Assembly: GCA_030267965.1 (NCBI GenBank)
Contig: BRYA01000506.1
Span: 60,748-124,747 of the forward strand
Source: Triparma columacea
Lineage: Eukaryota; Sar; Bolidophyceae; Parmales; Triparmaceae
Reading direction: 5' to 3'
DNA length: 64,000 nt
Part shown: piece after piece, positions 1-11,830 of the stretch
Layout of the letters: each line of letters begins with the position of its first letter
How positions within the stretch are numbered: position 1 is the first letter of the stretch
Program-made: the position numbers and the translations under genes
The notes under the pieces: model-generated
Seen by the model: only the letters and a program-made list of their open reading frames with translations
Told to the model about the DNA's origin: nothing
The model's database searches: none

Positions 1-2
1 AG

Positions 3-3000
3 AGGGAGAAGGCTGAGAAGGAAAAGGCCGAGAGGGAAAAAAAGATGCCAAAGGCACCCCCTCCTCTCACTACGCACGAGCTCCTGGACGAGACCACTGC
101 TGACGAGAAGGCGGGCATCGACGTCGAGCAGGAAGCATACAGTATGAGTGACCACGACATTGAGGTCACAAAGAAGTGGCTCAATTCCAATGTCATGGTT
201 GCACCCATCGTCAACTTCCCCGGAGACTTCTTGGACACCAACGGCAAGGTCGGCATCGACGCCATTGAGGCCATGTGTGGCAAGAAGGTCCCAGGGAAGG
301 TCAAGAAACTCACCACCGTCAAGGCCGACCAATGGAGCCAGCTCTACGGTCAGTACAGGGAACTTCTTCTTTTCATGAAGCAACACGGAGGACTCCTCGC
401 GGGGGTGAGGCCCGAGAATTTGCTACAGAGGAACCACTTCATCGCAGCCAGGGAAGATGAGGCTATGAACGGGCCTGTCAGAGTCACTGCGGCCCAGCTC
501 AAGGCAAGGAAGGCCGCATGGGAGTCGGGACACAGCAACCTCAATAAGGAGGCGTGGGCGAGTCTTATGTTCCAGGCCATTAGGGTCTTTGTCTTGGGCA
601 GAGTTACGCCCAAGGGGCTTAGCCAACTCCCCGGAGTATTGATGCCCGCGACGAAAAAGGGTAAGGGGGGAGGAGGCAAGGCCATCGACAGCGAGCTCGA
701 GGGGAGCAACATCTATTCTTTGGGAGAGAACTGCCTGCTAAAGTGGGTCGGCTACCACGTCAAGGCTACCATGGTAAATAGCATCATCAAGAAGAGGATC
801 GTAAATTTTGAGAGCGACTTTGCGGACGGAAGTGTGTTGTGTCACTTGCTCGCCAGCCACTTGCCCCATTTGAATAAGGAGGGTGGAGCGCTCTTCGGAT
901 TTACCCCATGCAACGATTCTGTTGCCCTCGAGAAGGCGGACATAAGGAAGGCCAACTGCGAGAAGGTTCTCAACGTGCTGAAAGGTTGCAGGATGGACTT
1001 TGGCGCTACTTTGGAAGGTTTGATGAACCCTAGCGCAAGGCAGATGCTCATGTGGGTCCTTCATCTTTACCAGGCGCTGCCCCAGCTCATTCCCAAGACT
1101 TCGATCGAGTTCAATTGCACGCTAGGAGCGACCATGAAGAAGAGCATTGCCCTGACCAATCCCAGCAGCAGGCCCATAAGCTACATGATCACCCTCGAGG
1201 GCTGCGACGACTTCAGCAACGAGTTTTCTCAAATCACGCTCGACCCCAAGTCTGTCACCCAGTACATTGTCAGCCTAACACCCAAGTTCAGCAAGCCCCA
1301 GGAGGCGAGACTGACCTTCTGGACGCAGAAGGATGGGGGACCTCTCGCGTCTAACTTGGTATTCCTCCTCAAGAGCAACGTGAAGGAGCTCAAGGCTGTC
1401 GACACACTCAAGGTTGATGCGAAGTGCTACGAGCTTACCACGCTCGATGTGGTTGTCAAGAACCCGTACGACAAGGCTTGCACCTTTTTCGCGGAGTTCC
1501 AGCAGCGACTTGACAGCCAGTTTACTGGCATTCCAGGGGCTTCTTTCCCGCTCCCCGAGCAGATATTTGGCCACTTGCTGAAAAAGAAGCCCCGAAGGAG
1601 GGCTGGCACGGCTGCCAGCAGCACGAGGGGCGGAGACAGCAAAGATAAAGACGAACAGGAGGCGGCCGAGCAACTTCTCGTCGACAAGAAGGAATGCTTG
1701 AAGATCCTCGGGGAGCCCTTCTATATCCCCAAGACGACCAAGATCAAGCTCGCTCCAGGGGAAGAGACTACGCTGCAGATTCAGGTCGTGGCCTTTGTCC
1801 CTGGTGTCTACAAGGGGTACTTGATCTTGCTGGACACCAATGTTGGAGAGTTCTGCTACGAGGTGGTGGGCAACGTTGGTCTGCCCCCCGTAAGCTCTCC
1901 CATAGCGTTCGACATTGATGTCGATGAGGACAATAGGGAGTGCGAAAAGTGGCTCAAGCTCCCCGTTAGGAACGGACAGATCGAGAGGGCTGCTAGTATT
2001 CTTCTTGACAGGATGGATGGTAAAGCAAGGACGAGGTGCAGGAGCGTGTTGATGAGCTTCTTGGCCCCGGCAGGGAGCGTTGAGACCGGAGGGATGGTGA
2101 GGTACAAGTGCATGATCGACTCGCCTTACTTCCAGGGCAGTCCTGATGTGATCATGAGGGGCAACGAGTTCTCGGCCGAGGCAGGGGGGAGCAAGGCGGG
2201 AACACCAGCCACCGGGAGGAGGGGCGGTGGGGGTGGCGGTGGAGGCGGAGGAAAGACAGCAACTCTGGAGGACCCTGTGGAGGGACAGAAGCCAGTAAGC
2301 AATGTCGTGGGGTTGAGCTTCTATCCCAAGGAGAGTGGTTCATACTCCTGCACGGTGATGATAATGCCATTCACCGGGGAGCCAGACCTCAGGATCTTCT
2401 CACTCCAGAGTAGCGTGACGACCCCTCCCAAGGAGACCACTTTGGACTTCAAGGCTCCCGCTAGGCAGGTGGTCGTCCAGGAGATACCCGTCAGCAACAA
2501 TGGGGCTGAGGACTGGACGATGAGCTGCTCGATCGGCGGAAGCAAGTGCTTCAGTGGGCCCAACAGCTTCAAGGTCGCGGCCAACACTACCGAGAACTAC
2601 CCCCTGTCCTTCAAACCTAGTTGGATCTGTAAGGAGGAGGGTACTTTGTCGATGAAGAACGCCAAGATGGGCAACAGTTTCACCTTTAACTTGATTGGAG
2701 TTGGAGAAGAGCCGCTCGCCGAGAGCAACATCACAATCAGGTGCAAGGCCAGGGAAAAGTTCGAGGAGGTGATTGACTTCCCCGCCTTGGGGGCAAAGAC
2801 GTGGAGCGTCGAGACTGACCTGCCGTACGTGACCGGCACACCCACTTACACTAGTGGGGGCGAGGGGTACAAGATCTCCGTTCATCCCCAGACGGGTGGA
2901 ACATTTAATGGTCAAATAACCTTTACTGACGAAGCGAGCGGCCAGTACGCCTGGTACACGGTGGACATGATTGTGGTTGCGCCCGCCGCCGAGGCGAAGA

Positions 3001-4805
3001 TCACCATGAAAAGTGAGTGCAGGAAGGCTACGTGCGCGACCATCGCACTTTCGAATCCAACCGATGAGCCCATCGTTTTTGACTGCAAGTTGGACAGCGA
3101 CGGACTCTTGGGAGACAAACAGTTTGTGCTTGCCCCCAACACTAAGAGTAGCTATGAGCTGTACTACAGCCCCTTGCTCGCCAAGAGGCACGAGGGGACC
3201 GTGGCATTCACGAACGAGCTGGCCGGGGAGTTCTGGTACGAGGTCGACCTCACCGGAACCGCCGCCCCCCCCGTGACCTTGGAGCAGATGAGCTGTCCTG
3301 TCGGAGGCAAGTGTAAGTCGAGGGTCTTCATCCAGAACCCCACTGGGAAGGAGGTCAAGATGGGCAGCAGTGTCAACAACAAGAGGAACTTTGCCGTGGT
3401 TCCTGGGGGTGTGAAGTTGCCCCCTTACGGAGAGGGCTGGTTTGACGTCGTTTACACACCCAGCAGCCTGGGAGAGGTCGAGAGCTCGCGCATTGACATT
3501 AGCCACCCTGAGCTCGGCAACTACGTCTACATGGTCAGCGGTATGGGCGGCATGCCTGGAGTCATGGACGAGGACCACTGCCCGGTCTGCGTCGTGCACG
3601 ACCAGACCACGTACCCCTTCAAGTTCAGGAACCCGTTCAACGCCGCACTGGTCGTAGATCTCGTGTTGGAGACGGATGACGACGCCAAGGTGAACAACGA
3701 CCCAGGAAGTCCCCAGGATAGCTTCGATAGCAAGAGCCACGGAGGAGGATTCGTTGGACAGGAGATCTTCAAGCTTCTGCCCAAGAACACGAGGGAGATC
3801 GTCATGGCCCCGTACAGCAGCATCCAAGTCCCAATTAGCTTCTCACCGGAGGACATCGAGGAGAAGGGGGCGAGACTAATCATCAGGGGGGAGCTAGGAA
3901 TGAAGAAGGACCTCGTCTGGATCTATAACATCAGGGGGTTGGCGGAGGCGCCGACCGGAAAGGGCATTCTGTTGAATTGCCCAGCCAAGAGCAACCTCAA
4001 GCACAACGTGGAGGTGGCCCTGTATGGTTTGGTGGAGGACGGCTTCTCGGAGGGAGGAGAGGACTTCGAGTTCGCCATCGAGTACCCCAACTGCACCGAG
4101 ATGCAGCTCCACTACCTGAAAGAATGGATGTACGTGGTCGGAAACAGGCTGAAGCTGGTCAAGGTGGACGGAAAGCTCAAGTTCCAGTTCATGTTCAACC
4201 CATTAAGGCCATTCACGGCAGGGTGCGAGCTGGTCGTTGTGAGGAAGAGCAGTGGAGGAAGGTGGAAGTTCCCGATCAGGGTGGACGTCACGGATGCAGA
4301 GCCGGAAGATGAGCCCATCATGATCGAGGCGGCGCTGAAGACCGTGAAGAAAGTTCTGTTCAGGATGAACAACCGAACGCAAGAGCCGGCTAAGTTCCAG
4401 GCCTTCTTCACCGTGGACTCGGCCAACACGCTTCATGTGGAGCCAAGCAGCGGAATCCTCGAGCCCTACGGCACGGACGGCACGGAGTTCGTCTTGAGCT
4501 ATGCGCCTCAGGAGTACGGGGTGTACGAGAAGGGCAAGCTCATTATCCAGACTGAGGAGTGTCAGTGGATCTATAATGTTTTCACCAAGCACCCTGACTA
4601 CAGCGCACCGGACAATGTAAGCAGCAAGCTCGACAACAAACTGGACCCATACTTGGCTCAGAGCCTTGGAAGCAGTAAGTTGGCAAAGAAGAACATCATT
4701 GCGGAGAATATGAAAAGCAAGAACTTGTTGAAGGGGAGGGAGAGGAACGAGAAGGCAAAGAGCATCATGAACAACATCAAGGAGCTACCTGAGGTGGAAC
4801 GATAG
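3..4805 (+). CDS. CFAP47: CFAP47-like ciliary protein (CH domain plus ASH-type Ig repeats), 5' partial
   Basis: The frame is open from base 3, with a Lys/Glu-rich stretch before the first in-window Met at 45, so the true start lies upstream. The visible 1586 residues contain a calponin-homology domain at about residues 225-355. This is followed by many beta-rich repeats of the ASH/MSP/PapD type, with recurring phrases such as NPTDEPIVF and SNPSSRPISY. That order is typical of CFAP47, a flagellar axoneme protein of the central apparatus region. The visible part has no intron, unlike most of its neighbours. A glycine run at about residues 725-735 is low-complexity. It converges with the J-domain gene, with stop codons about 70 bp apart. 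Other CH-plus-ASH proteins such as HYDIN or SPAG17 relatives are possible; CFAP47 fits the single CH domain ahead of the ASH repeats best. The role is inferred from the family. Confidence 0.75.
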   Translation, partial: REKAEKEKAEREKKMPKAPPPLTTHELLDETTADEKAGIDVEQEAYSMSDHDIEVTKKWLNSNVMVAPIVNFPGDFLDTNGKVGIDAIEAMCGKKVPGKVKKLTTVKADQWSQLYGQYRELLLFMKQHGGLLAGVRPENLLQRNHFIAAREDEAMNGPVRVTAAQLKARKAAWESGHSNLNKEAWASLMFQAIRVFVLGRVTPKGLSQLPGVLMPATKKGKGGGGKAIDSELEGSNIYSLGENCLLKWVGYHVKATMVNSIIKKRIVNFESDFADGSVLCHLLASHLPHLNKEGGALFGFTPCNDSVALEKADIRKANCEKVLNVLKGCRMDFGATLEGLMNPSARQMLMWVLHLYQALPQLIPKTSIEFNCTLGATMKKSIALTNPSSRPISYMITLEGCDDFSNEFSQITLDPKSVTQYIVSLTPKFSKPQEARLTFWTQKDGGPLASNLVFLLKSNVKELKAVDTLKVDAKCYELTTLDVVVKNPYDKACTFFAEFQQRLDSQFTGIPGASFPLPEQIFGHLLKKKPRRRAGTAASSTRGGDSKDKDEQEAAEQLLVDKKECLKILGEPFYIPKTTKIKLAPGEETTLQIQVVAFVPGVYKGYLILLDTNVGEFCYEVVGNVGLPPVSSPIAFDIDVDEDNRECEKWLKLPVRNGQIERAASILLDRMDGKARTRCRSVLMSFLAPAGSVETGGMVRYKCMIDSPYFQGSPDVIMRGNEFSAEAGGSKAGTPATGRRGGGGGGGGGGKTATLEDPVEGQKPVSNVVGLSFYPKESGSYSCTVMIMPFTGEPDLRIFSLQSSVTTPPKETTLDFKAPARQVVVQEIPVSNNGAEDWTMSCSIGGSKCFSGPNSFKVAANTTENYPLSFKPSWICKEEGTLSMKNAKMGNSFTFNLIGVGEEPLAESNITIRCKAREKFEEVIDFPALGAKTWSVETDLPYVTGTPTYTSGGEGYKISVHPQTGGTFNGQITFTDEASGQYAWYTVDMIVVAPAAEAKITMKSECRKATCATIALSNPTDEPIVFDCKLDSDGLLGDKQFVLAPNTKSSYELYYSPLLAKRHEGTVAFTNELAGEFWYEVDLTGTAAPPVTLEQMSCPVGGKCKSRVFIQNPTGKEVKMGSSVNNKRNFAVVPGGVKLPPYGEGWFDVVYTPSSLGEVESSRIDISHPELGNYVYMVSGMGGMPGVMDEDHCPVCVVHDQTTYPFKFRNPFNAALVVDLVLETDDDAKVNNDPGSPQDSFDSKSHGGGFVGQEIFKLLPKNTREIVMAPYSSIQVPISFSPEDIEEKGARLIIRGELGMKKDLVWIYNIRGLAEAPTGKGILLNCPAKSNLKHNVEVALYGLVEDGFSEGGEDFEFAIEYPNCTEMQLHYLKEWMYVVGNRLKLVKVDGKLKFQFMFNPLRPFTAGCELVVVRKSSGGRWKFPIRVDVTDAEPEDEPIMIEAALKTVKKVLFRMNNRTQEPAKFQAFFTVDSANTLHVEPSSGILEPYGTDGTEFVLSYAPQEYGVYEKGKLIIQTEECQWIYNVFTKHPDYSAPDNVSSKLDNKLDPYLAQSLGSSKLAKKNIIAENMKSKNLLKGRERNEKAKSIMNNIKELPEVER

Positions 4806-4877
4806 GGACGAGACGAAACCACTAGAGAAATAATAGCGAATAGCATCGTATCATATAACAACAAAACAAAAATATTT

Positions 4878-5928
4878 TTACTCGTACCGCTCGACGAGGG
4901 TCTTGAGGTGCTTGCGAAGGGTCAGGAAGTCGCTCGTCTTTCCGCCTTTGTCAGGGTGGTGAAGCTTTGCGAGGGCGTTGAACTTCTTGCGAATGATGGA
5001 GGGTGTTACAGGGGAGGAGGCAATATCGAAGAAAGCGAGAGCATCAGCGACTTGAGAATCGACGTAGGAGGCAGAGCTAATTTTCGATTTCCACTAAGCG
5101 GTGAAGAAGGGGCGTTAGTAGTGGATAAGCGCTGTACTGCTTTACTATTTGCTCGTCAATTCCCGTGTCATTTCTCACCTCCTCAAACTCCACCTCCATC
5201 CTCTCTATCTCGCCCTCCCTCCAGTCCCTCCCCTCCTCGAAGAGTGAACGCACAACCGCCTCACTCTCGTCATCATCGACAGTGACGAAGGTCTCGCTCA
5301 CGCCCGTTAGGGCTTGCTTCGCCCACGCAGACTGGAGCAAAAGGGGGGATGCAGTGTTTAGGGAGGAGGGAGAGGGAAAAGTAACGTGCTCAATGGCCTC
5401 ACCGAGGGATTCGTACAGCATAATGTCTTCGTAGGAGACCGAAGAAGGGGAGATGTTGGAGGAAGAGGGGGGAGAGGAGGGAGAGGAGGGGGGAGGGAGA
5501 CAAGAGGAAGACAATCTCACGGGAGGAAAAGTATCGATGACATTGGCAATTTCATCGGGGGAGAAACAATCGAGATCGAAGTTGAATCCAACGACGTGAG
5601 ATGGGATGGGATTTCGCTGAGCATTCAAGCGACCTGGGGGGCCAGGAATGTCAGTGGCGAGCAAGGTTGTTTGGGTGAGAATATCTGCAAAGGCATCAAG
5701 ATCTAGGCTTGTAGGAGTCACAATGAGGAGCTTGAGATTATATGTGGGAGGGAGGAAAGGGAGAACAGGTGGTAGGGGTGTAGGTAGCCTTAATATGACA
5801 TCCGAATGAACATCCGAATGAAGCAAACCTCGAGGTGATGATGGACAAATATCCAGTTGAACGCCTTTACCCAGTTCACAGCCAACCGGGGGCCTCAAAT
5901 AAGTGTTCCTAAAGACCCGAAGTATCAT
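4878..5928 (-). CDS. J-domain (DnaJ-type) co-chaperone with C-terminal J domain
   Basis: There are two exons, 5928-5179 and 5093-4878, with an 85 nt intron (5094-5178). The intron begins GTGAGA, carries a perfect TACTAAC branch-point sequence and ends CGCTTAG; the join is phase 0. The last 70 residues form a compact J domain with the HPDKGG signature, which stimulates Hsp70 ATPase. Without splicing the frame stops before this domain, so the intron is needed to see it. The first 240 residues are unrecognised, with a Ser/Pro-rich linker and an acidic segment. A J domain at the extreme C-terminus recalls auxilin-type proteins, but no clathrin or phosphatase motif is visible. The start at 5928 is the first Met after an in-frame stop; a further 5' exon cannot be excluded. 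Confidence 0.65.
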
Positions 5929-6347
5929 CAGTGTGTTTTGATCATTTGCTCGTGGAAATTTTGAGATTGAATTCGGGAAGAATTCGGCCGCCTTCTTGAG
6001 TTCGCTGGTCTAAATTTTTTGGCAAATAGAAGCCTGACTTTCATAACTGAAGAACCTACATCACACTTACCCGCCCAATAAGAAGGATAGTCACCACCTC
6101 GGAACTTCCCTCTGGCAATACAAGATCTCAAACACCACCTTTACCAACTCAAGACCAGCAGTGCGAACTTTGCCTTGCCTCCTTCGCCTCTAGGCGTAGA
6201 AGCCCGCCGCTGATCCGTTCCCCCAGAGTGGGAAGCGCGAGACAATCTAACCTTTTCCCCAAAAAGTCGACGCAAACACAATAAGAAGTCTTCAGCCCTC
6301 ACCCATTTCTTTTTCTCGCTGTGGGTGTCATCACTGTTCTTTGATCC
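5929..6347. promoter_or_regulatory. Shared divergent 5' region between J-domain gene and ATG1-like kinase gene
   Basis: About 420 bp separate two divergent starts and no convincing gene lies between them. A minus-strand frame (6131-5928) is open but low in content and ends right at the J-domain start. It may be 5' untranslated sequence or an unplaced exon. I see no clear TATA box. Confidence 0.35.
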
Positions 6348-9079
6348 ATGGCTTCCTCCTCTGTAATGTCCTCCGCGTCCTCGTCTTCCAACCCTAAGAT
6401 GGTTGGCAATTATGCCCTTCACCGTAAGCTTGGGAGTGGCTCTTTCGCATCAGTGTACCTTGGTGTGTCTAGTGTGGATGGGAGCACGACGGCTATCAAG
6501 GCGATAAAGTCTGAAAGGCTTACGAAGAAGGTCAAGGAGAACCTTGACGTCGAAATCTCCATTCTATCGTCCTTCTCCCACCCGCATATTGTACACATGT
6601 ACAATGTTTTAAAGACCAGCTCCCACATCTACCTCGTCCTCGAATACTGCAGCGGGGGCGACCTCCAGAAGCTGATTCGCGGGAGGAAGGCGGGAAGGCT
6701 CACTGAGAGGGTCGCGCGGAGGTTGATGAAGGATCTCTGCAAGGGTCTCCAGTTTCTCAACTCCAAGGACGTGATCCACCGTGACATCAAGCCTCAGAAC
6801 CTCCTGCTCACCAACCCCCTCCCTCCCGACGAGATTAACGACCCCGCCAAAGACACATCACACCCTCCAAACCACGACCCAGCCGTTCCTTTCCAGCTGA
6901 AGATTGCGGACTTTGGCTTCGCGAGGCAGCTCGAGAGCGCCGCGCTGGCCGAGACGCTCTGTGGATCCCCGCTGTATATGGCCCCAGAGATACTAAGCCA
7001 ACACCCGTATTCGAGCAACGCCGACCTCTGGAGCACGGGCACCGTACTTTTCGAAATGATTGCGGGGAAACCGCCCTTCAACGGCGTTAATCACATTGAC
7101 CTCCTGCGAAACATCCAGCGTAAGGCTGTCCGACTCCCAGAAGGCGTTCGCGTGACCCCAGAGTGCGTCGCCTTGCTTCGCGGCTTGCTTCAGCGAGACC
7201 CGAAGAAGCGCGACGGCTTCCCTGAGTTCGAGAAAAAGTGCGAGGCCTTCGTCGGGCTCGGCTGCGGCGATGAGACTACGAGGAGGGACGCCATTGCGCA
7301 GATTCAGAATCAGCAGCACTCCCACAACAACACCTCTGCCACCTCTGCCGCATCCTTCGAGGTGTCGTCCTACACTTCCCCCTACAAAAGCTCTTCCTCC
7401 GGCCACCAAATCTACGCCACTCCACCCATGCAATCTGCAACGCCCCCTCCCGCCCAGTTTGCGTCTCCGCCTCCCCTCTCCCTTGCAGGCAGCAGCCGTG
7501 AGCAGCTCCACTACTCAGCGCAACTTGCGCAGCAGCAGCTTCTGGCGCAGCAACAGCAGCTCCAACACCAGCAAGGTAAGAATGGAAAAAAATGAAGAGC
7601 ATGAGACACATCACATACCTCCACTCTTAAACTCCCCCCCACCACCACATAACGTCAATCCCGACCCATTAACGCAACCCCCTTCGCGACTTGCCATCGT
7701 TCTTCACAGCCGTCCTCGCTCAGCAGCAGGCCCAGCTTGCTGCGGTATACGGAGTCGCCCCCTTTCCCCCTTTAGCCCCATCGCCGCCAATGCCCAGGTC
7801 AGTGAGCCGCGAGAATCTACCGCTCTTCAGGCTCGACGGGAGCGATGGGCATAAGAGCGATGCCACTGACGGCTTCGTAATGGTTGGTGGGGGAGGAGCC
7901 GGAGGTTTTTACCCCCCTCATGTTCCCGGACAGCCCTACCAATATTCTCCTCCTGGGGGTCTCAACATGCTCTCTACCAGTCCCGGTACTGGCGGAGCTC
8001 TTATGGCCATGATGCACAACCAGCAGCAGCAGCAGCAGCAGCAGCAGAGGCAGCTTCCGAGAAACAGTCTCTTCCCATCCAACACGAGCAGCAGCGGCGG
8101 GGCCGTCTCCCTGGGTGGAGTTGATCTCGCGGCTAAAATGCTCCAGGCTGCTGAGGATATTGCGAGGCGGGCTATCAATGTTGCGCATGTAGGGGATGTA
8201 GAAGCATTCAACGCCATGAAGTTTTTTATCTCCAGCGACTCCTTCGCTTCCGCTACCGCTTCCGCAACCGCTTCCGCCTCTGCCTCCGCTTCCGCGACTG
8301 TCAGTGGCGGGGAGAGCAGCTCGAGCGGTGGGGAAGGAAAGAGTAGCAATGAGAGTTCCACAACGAGCGCTGCGTCAATGAGCGCCGCACCTTTTGGACT
8401 TGAGCTCGAGGAGGTGCAAGAGGACGAAAACGAAGGACAGGAAGAGGTGCAGGAAGAGAGCAACCAGAAGGGCGAAGACGAAGCTTCAAAATCCGTCACA
8501 AACACATCGTCGGCCAAGCCAACGCCCAAAGCGGCGAGAAAGCACCTCGCGGAAGCCGTGTCCTTATACTTCTACTCGCTGAGGCTAATGAAAGGGGCCA
8601 TCACGGCTTCCCAGCGGGTCAGCGACGTTGTCACCACCATCAGTGGGGGAGCTAGTAGCAGGGAGGGAAGCCCCATATTGGATAGCCACGCCGCCCTCTT
8701 GCGTCGCTGCAAGAATAGCCAGAAGTGGCTTGCGACCCAATTCAATGGAATCTTGGAGAGGGCCGAGGCGGGGCAGGCCAAGCTCGAGGCCTTGAAAGAG
8801 ATGGCCGGGGCTGAAGGCGTCGAAGGTGCTGACACCGCCCTGACGGCAACTGAGCTCATTTATGCGGCTGCCATCAAGAATGGGCGCGAGGGCAACGCAA
8901 AGCTCCTGTCAGGAGAGCTCCATGTCTCCAAGGACCTGTTCAAGACATCAGGGATTTTATGTGAGGCGCTGCTCATGGAAGAGGGCCTTACCGAGAGGGA
9001 CTGCGAGGTTCTCGATAAGCTGCGCGATTCGGTACGCAACAAGGTATCTCAAATTGAGCAGACGATGGGAAGCAAGTGA
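6348..9079 (+). CDS. ATG1: ATG1/ULK-type serine/threonine kinase, autophagy initiation
   Basis: There are two exons, 6348-7575 and 7710-9079; the intron starts GTAAGA and ends TTCACAG (phase 1). They encode 865 residues. The kinase domain spans residues 20-290: glycine loop GSGSFASVYLG, Lys51 in AIKAIK, HRDIKPQN with Asp146, DFGFAR at 188-193 and an APE triplet at 212-214. DFGFAR and RDIKPQNLLL are typical of the Atg1/ULK family, which starts autophagosome formation. The middle is Ser/Pro/Gln-rich with a pure CAG-type run at 8024-8045 and an Ala-Ser repeat near 8250-8300. The last 300 residues contain helical MIT-like segments (for example HLAEAVSLYFYSLRLM), matching the C-terminal tandem MIT domain that binds ATG13. 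Catalytic residues look intact. It converges with the RNB gene, 84 bp apart. Confidence 0.88.
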
Positions 9080-9163
9080 GGTATGGGGGAGAGAACATGA
9101 GAAATTTATAACCAAAAACTGGAAAAAATATCTAAACGAAAAGCATGAACGTGAAAGAGTCTT

Positions 9164-11586
9164 TTAGCCTGCCATCCTCCACACAACCTTCATCTCCTTT
9201 GGATCAACTTCTGAGGCCCTCAATCTTATTCTCGCCCCCACCTTGAGCTCTCCAGCTTCGCTCTTATACACCGTCTCGAATCCAATATCCTCGATGAGAA
9301 CAGCATAGGCCGGTAATTTTGGTTGGTTCACGTTTGGAACGTTTCCAAGCACAGTGGCGGTGTAAACCTTGTCCTCTCTCCTTAAATGCTCGAGCATCCA
9401 GTACTTCGAGACCTCCTTCATGACCCTCTTTCCCTCCCCTGTGCCCCTCCTTCCGTCCATCCAATTGATATCGTGTAGATCCCCTCTTACGTCGTCGTTG
9501 ACCCCTGAGAGATGCACACCAAGGTCCGTAGCTGTCACAGACGGAGGGAGGGGAGAGGTGGAATCCATGATGGACTTGAGGCGGAGGTGCCGCTTCACCG
9601 TGGCGTGGACTTGGAGGTCGCTGAACCTGCGAGCGACGATCGAAGCGAGAGGGAGTGAAGCGAGCGGCGGAGAAGGAGGTTAGGAGTTTATGTAGTCGCG
9701 CATTAAGTCCTCGCTTCTCTCCTCGCTCTGCCTCACCTTCTTATCGGACTGCTCCATTGGACGTACTCGTCCAGGCCAAGCCCGGCATGTCCCTTCCTCT
9801 CCTCTCCCACCTCGACGGGTTCCATAAATCTCCGCACGTACCAACTCGCGGGCCACCCATTCCCTACATCATTCTTCCGCATTTCCTTGTAAAAGTTGTA
9901 CTCCACCTGACGTTCAATAAATCGGGGCTTCGGCTGGTTCCTGTAAGCTACCTTGATATCTCTCTCCGCGCACCATTTCCCCATAGCCTCCCCAGCCATG
10001 ATCATCATCTCCGTCACGAGGACCCTGCCGTCGGAGACATCGATCACACCACTGCCCATGGCCGTTCCGTTTAACCCGGCGTTGTAGCTGAGGCGAGCGA
10101 AGGGAGCCGCGGCAAGGGTTGTAAGCAGATAATTTAATTTAAGGTGTCTTCTGGGCTGCTCCGCCGCAACACCATGGTCCTTTAGCAAAGTAAATTTTCT
10201 CCATTCTCACCTCGCCTCTTCGCAAGACACCTCTACCTTGACGCCTTGCTCGCAAAGCCTGTCCATCCAGACATCGATCCTACCCTGAGGGACTGGCGAA
10301 TCTATTAGACTCTCCGTCGCATTGCGACCTATTCTGTACATCCTCCTCAGCTTGGCAGCCTGCAGGAGGACCCCCAACTCCCACTCTTCTCTGTAACCGA
10401 CCCCCTCAGCTAGCATCTCGTCAACATCTTCATATGTTAGTTTATAATCTACATGAATTGTACTGGGGGCTAGCTCGATAGAGTCCTGAACGATCTCTCC
10501 GTTTTCGCCAATCTCGAGGCTCATGGACAGGGCTGGGGTGTTCCTCCCTGCGACCAGGCTCATGGCGGATTGCATGGTCCTAGGGAACATTCCTATACTC
10601 CCAGTTGGGAGGTAGATGCTCGACCCTCTCTCCTTGGCATGCTCCAAAAGATCTGGGTTACAGCCAAAGCACCACCTCTCCGCGTCCGCAATGTGGATCC
10701 AGTACTTGCGTCTAATATTGCCATCCTCGTCATTGAAAACTTCGACACCCACTGCATCATCAATCTCGGAACCGCCAGCGTCGATGGTGTAGCACTTGGT
10801 ACGCCTAAGGTCCCGTCGGATTCCGAGGTCAGAGTCGACGTCAGGGGTCGGGTTTGAGATGGCCTCGTTGACCGCAGAGAGGATTTTCGGCGATGGGTGG
10901 ATCGCGTAGGAGAGGGAGAGAAGAGGAAGGCACTCGTGAGGGGACCAAATCGAGAGCAGAACAAGCGTATCGAAGGCTGATTTCTTTGATACCTTCCTCT
11001 TCATCTTCCGCAAGAGCTCCTCGCCCTTGCCCATTTGCTCCTCCCCCATCTTTTTAACCGTGCCCAACCCCATCTCCACTAATCCCTCCATAAATTCTAG
11101 GTCGCTCTTGGAAGTTACGTAGCTGTAAAAGTTATTTATCCCGACCCTTGTTGCTGCAATGTTTTTCAGTTTCGAGGGGAACTGTTTAGGGGCCTCCTCT
11201 TCCTCTCCCTTCAACGTTTCTCTCCATATTCCCCTGAACACGCCAGGTCTCTCTCTCCCACCACCACCGCTCCTCAACGCTTTATTGAGCCTCCTTGCCA
11301 GCTTCTCCACACCCTCCAGCTGGCTGCATTCAGCTTCATCCAAAACTCCACATTCATCATCGTCATCGTCAAAGGCAGTCGGCGGAGGTAGCCGGTAAAG
11401 CGTGGCGAAGTCGCGTCTAAACACTTCCGACCACACAACAGCAGGGCTGTCGACGGTCGCATCATCGGAGGAGGATGTTGAATGAAGCCGAGGGATGCAC
11501 TGCTGCGGGTTTAAGAAGAAGGCACGCTGAGGTGTAAAGGAAGTTGTACAGAGGAGTAGCAGCAAAAATCTCAATACGATCTGCAT
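9164..11586 (-). CDS. RNB-domain exoribonuclease (RNase II/R family), probably plastid-targeted
   Basis: There are three exons, 11586-10211, 10150-9737 and 9626-9164, giving 750 residues. Introns are 60 nt (GTGAGA to CCCAG) and 110 nt (GTGAGG to CGCAG). The RNB domain shows TIDAGGSEIDDA at residues 267-278. This is the metal-binding motif in the Glu-for-Asp form I associate with organellar and cyanobacterial family members. SSPIRR appears near the second splice, and exon 3 restores SPIRRFSDLQVH, so both joins are well supported. The enzyme should degrade RNA 3' to 5'. The N-terminus is a strong signal peptide (MQIVLRFLLLLL) followed by SFTPQRAFF, resembling the phenylalanine cleavage motif of secondary plastids. 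Plastid location is inference. The start is 244 bp from the divergent coiled-coil gene. Confidence 0.85.
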
Positions 11587-11830
11587 ATTGATTGATCACA
11601 CCAAAGAGCACCTTGATCGATGAGCTTGATCGACGAGGTGAGTTGGCAAGAAAAGCCCAAAAAAACGCTAACGAAAGGGTTAAGTGAAAACTAGAAAGAT
11701 ACACTATCACGCGAACAGAGCCGAGACCTTCTCAAGTCCGGTTGTTGTCTGAATGTGACTTGAAAAGTATCCTCACAAAACTGCCTGCTGCTGGATGGAG
11801 TTTCAGAAACCTCATTGATTTTCATCCCGT

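Noticed and set aside
2400..3827. Long antisense frame of 475 codons opposite the CFAP47-like gene
   Set aside because: It mirrors the strongly biased codons of the sense gene, has no recognisable domain, and the sense frame is clearly coding.
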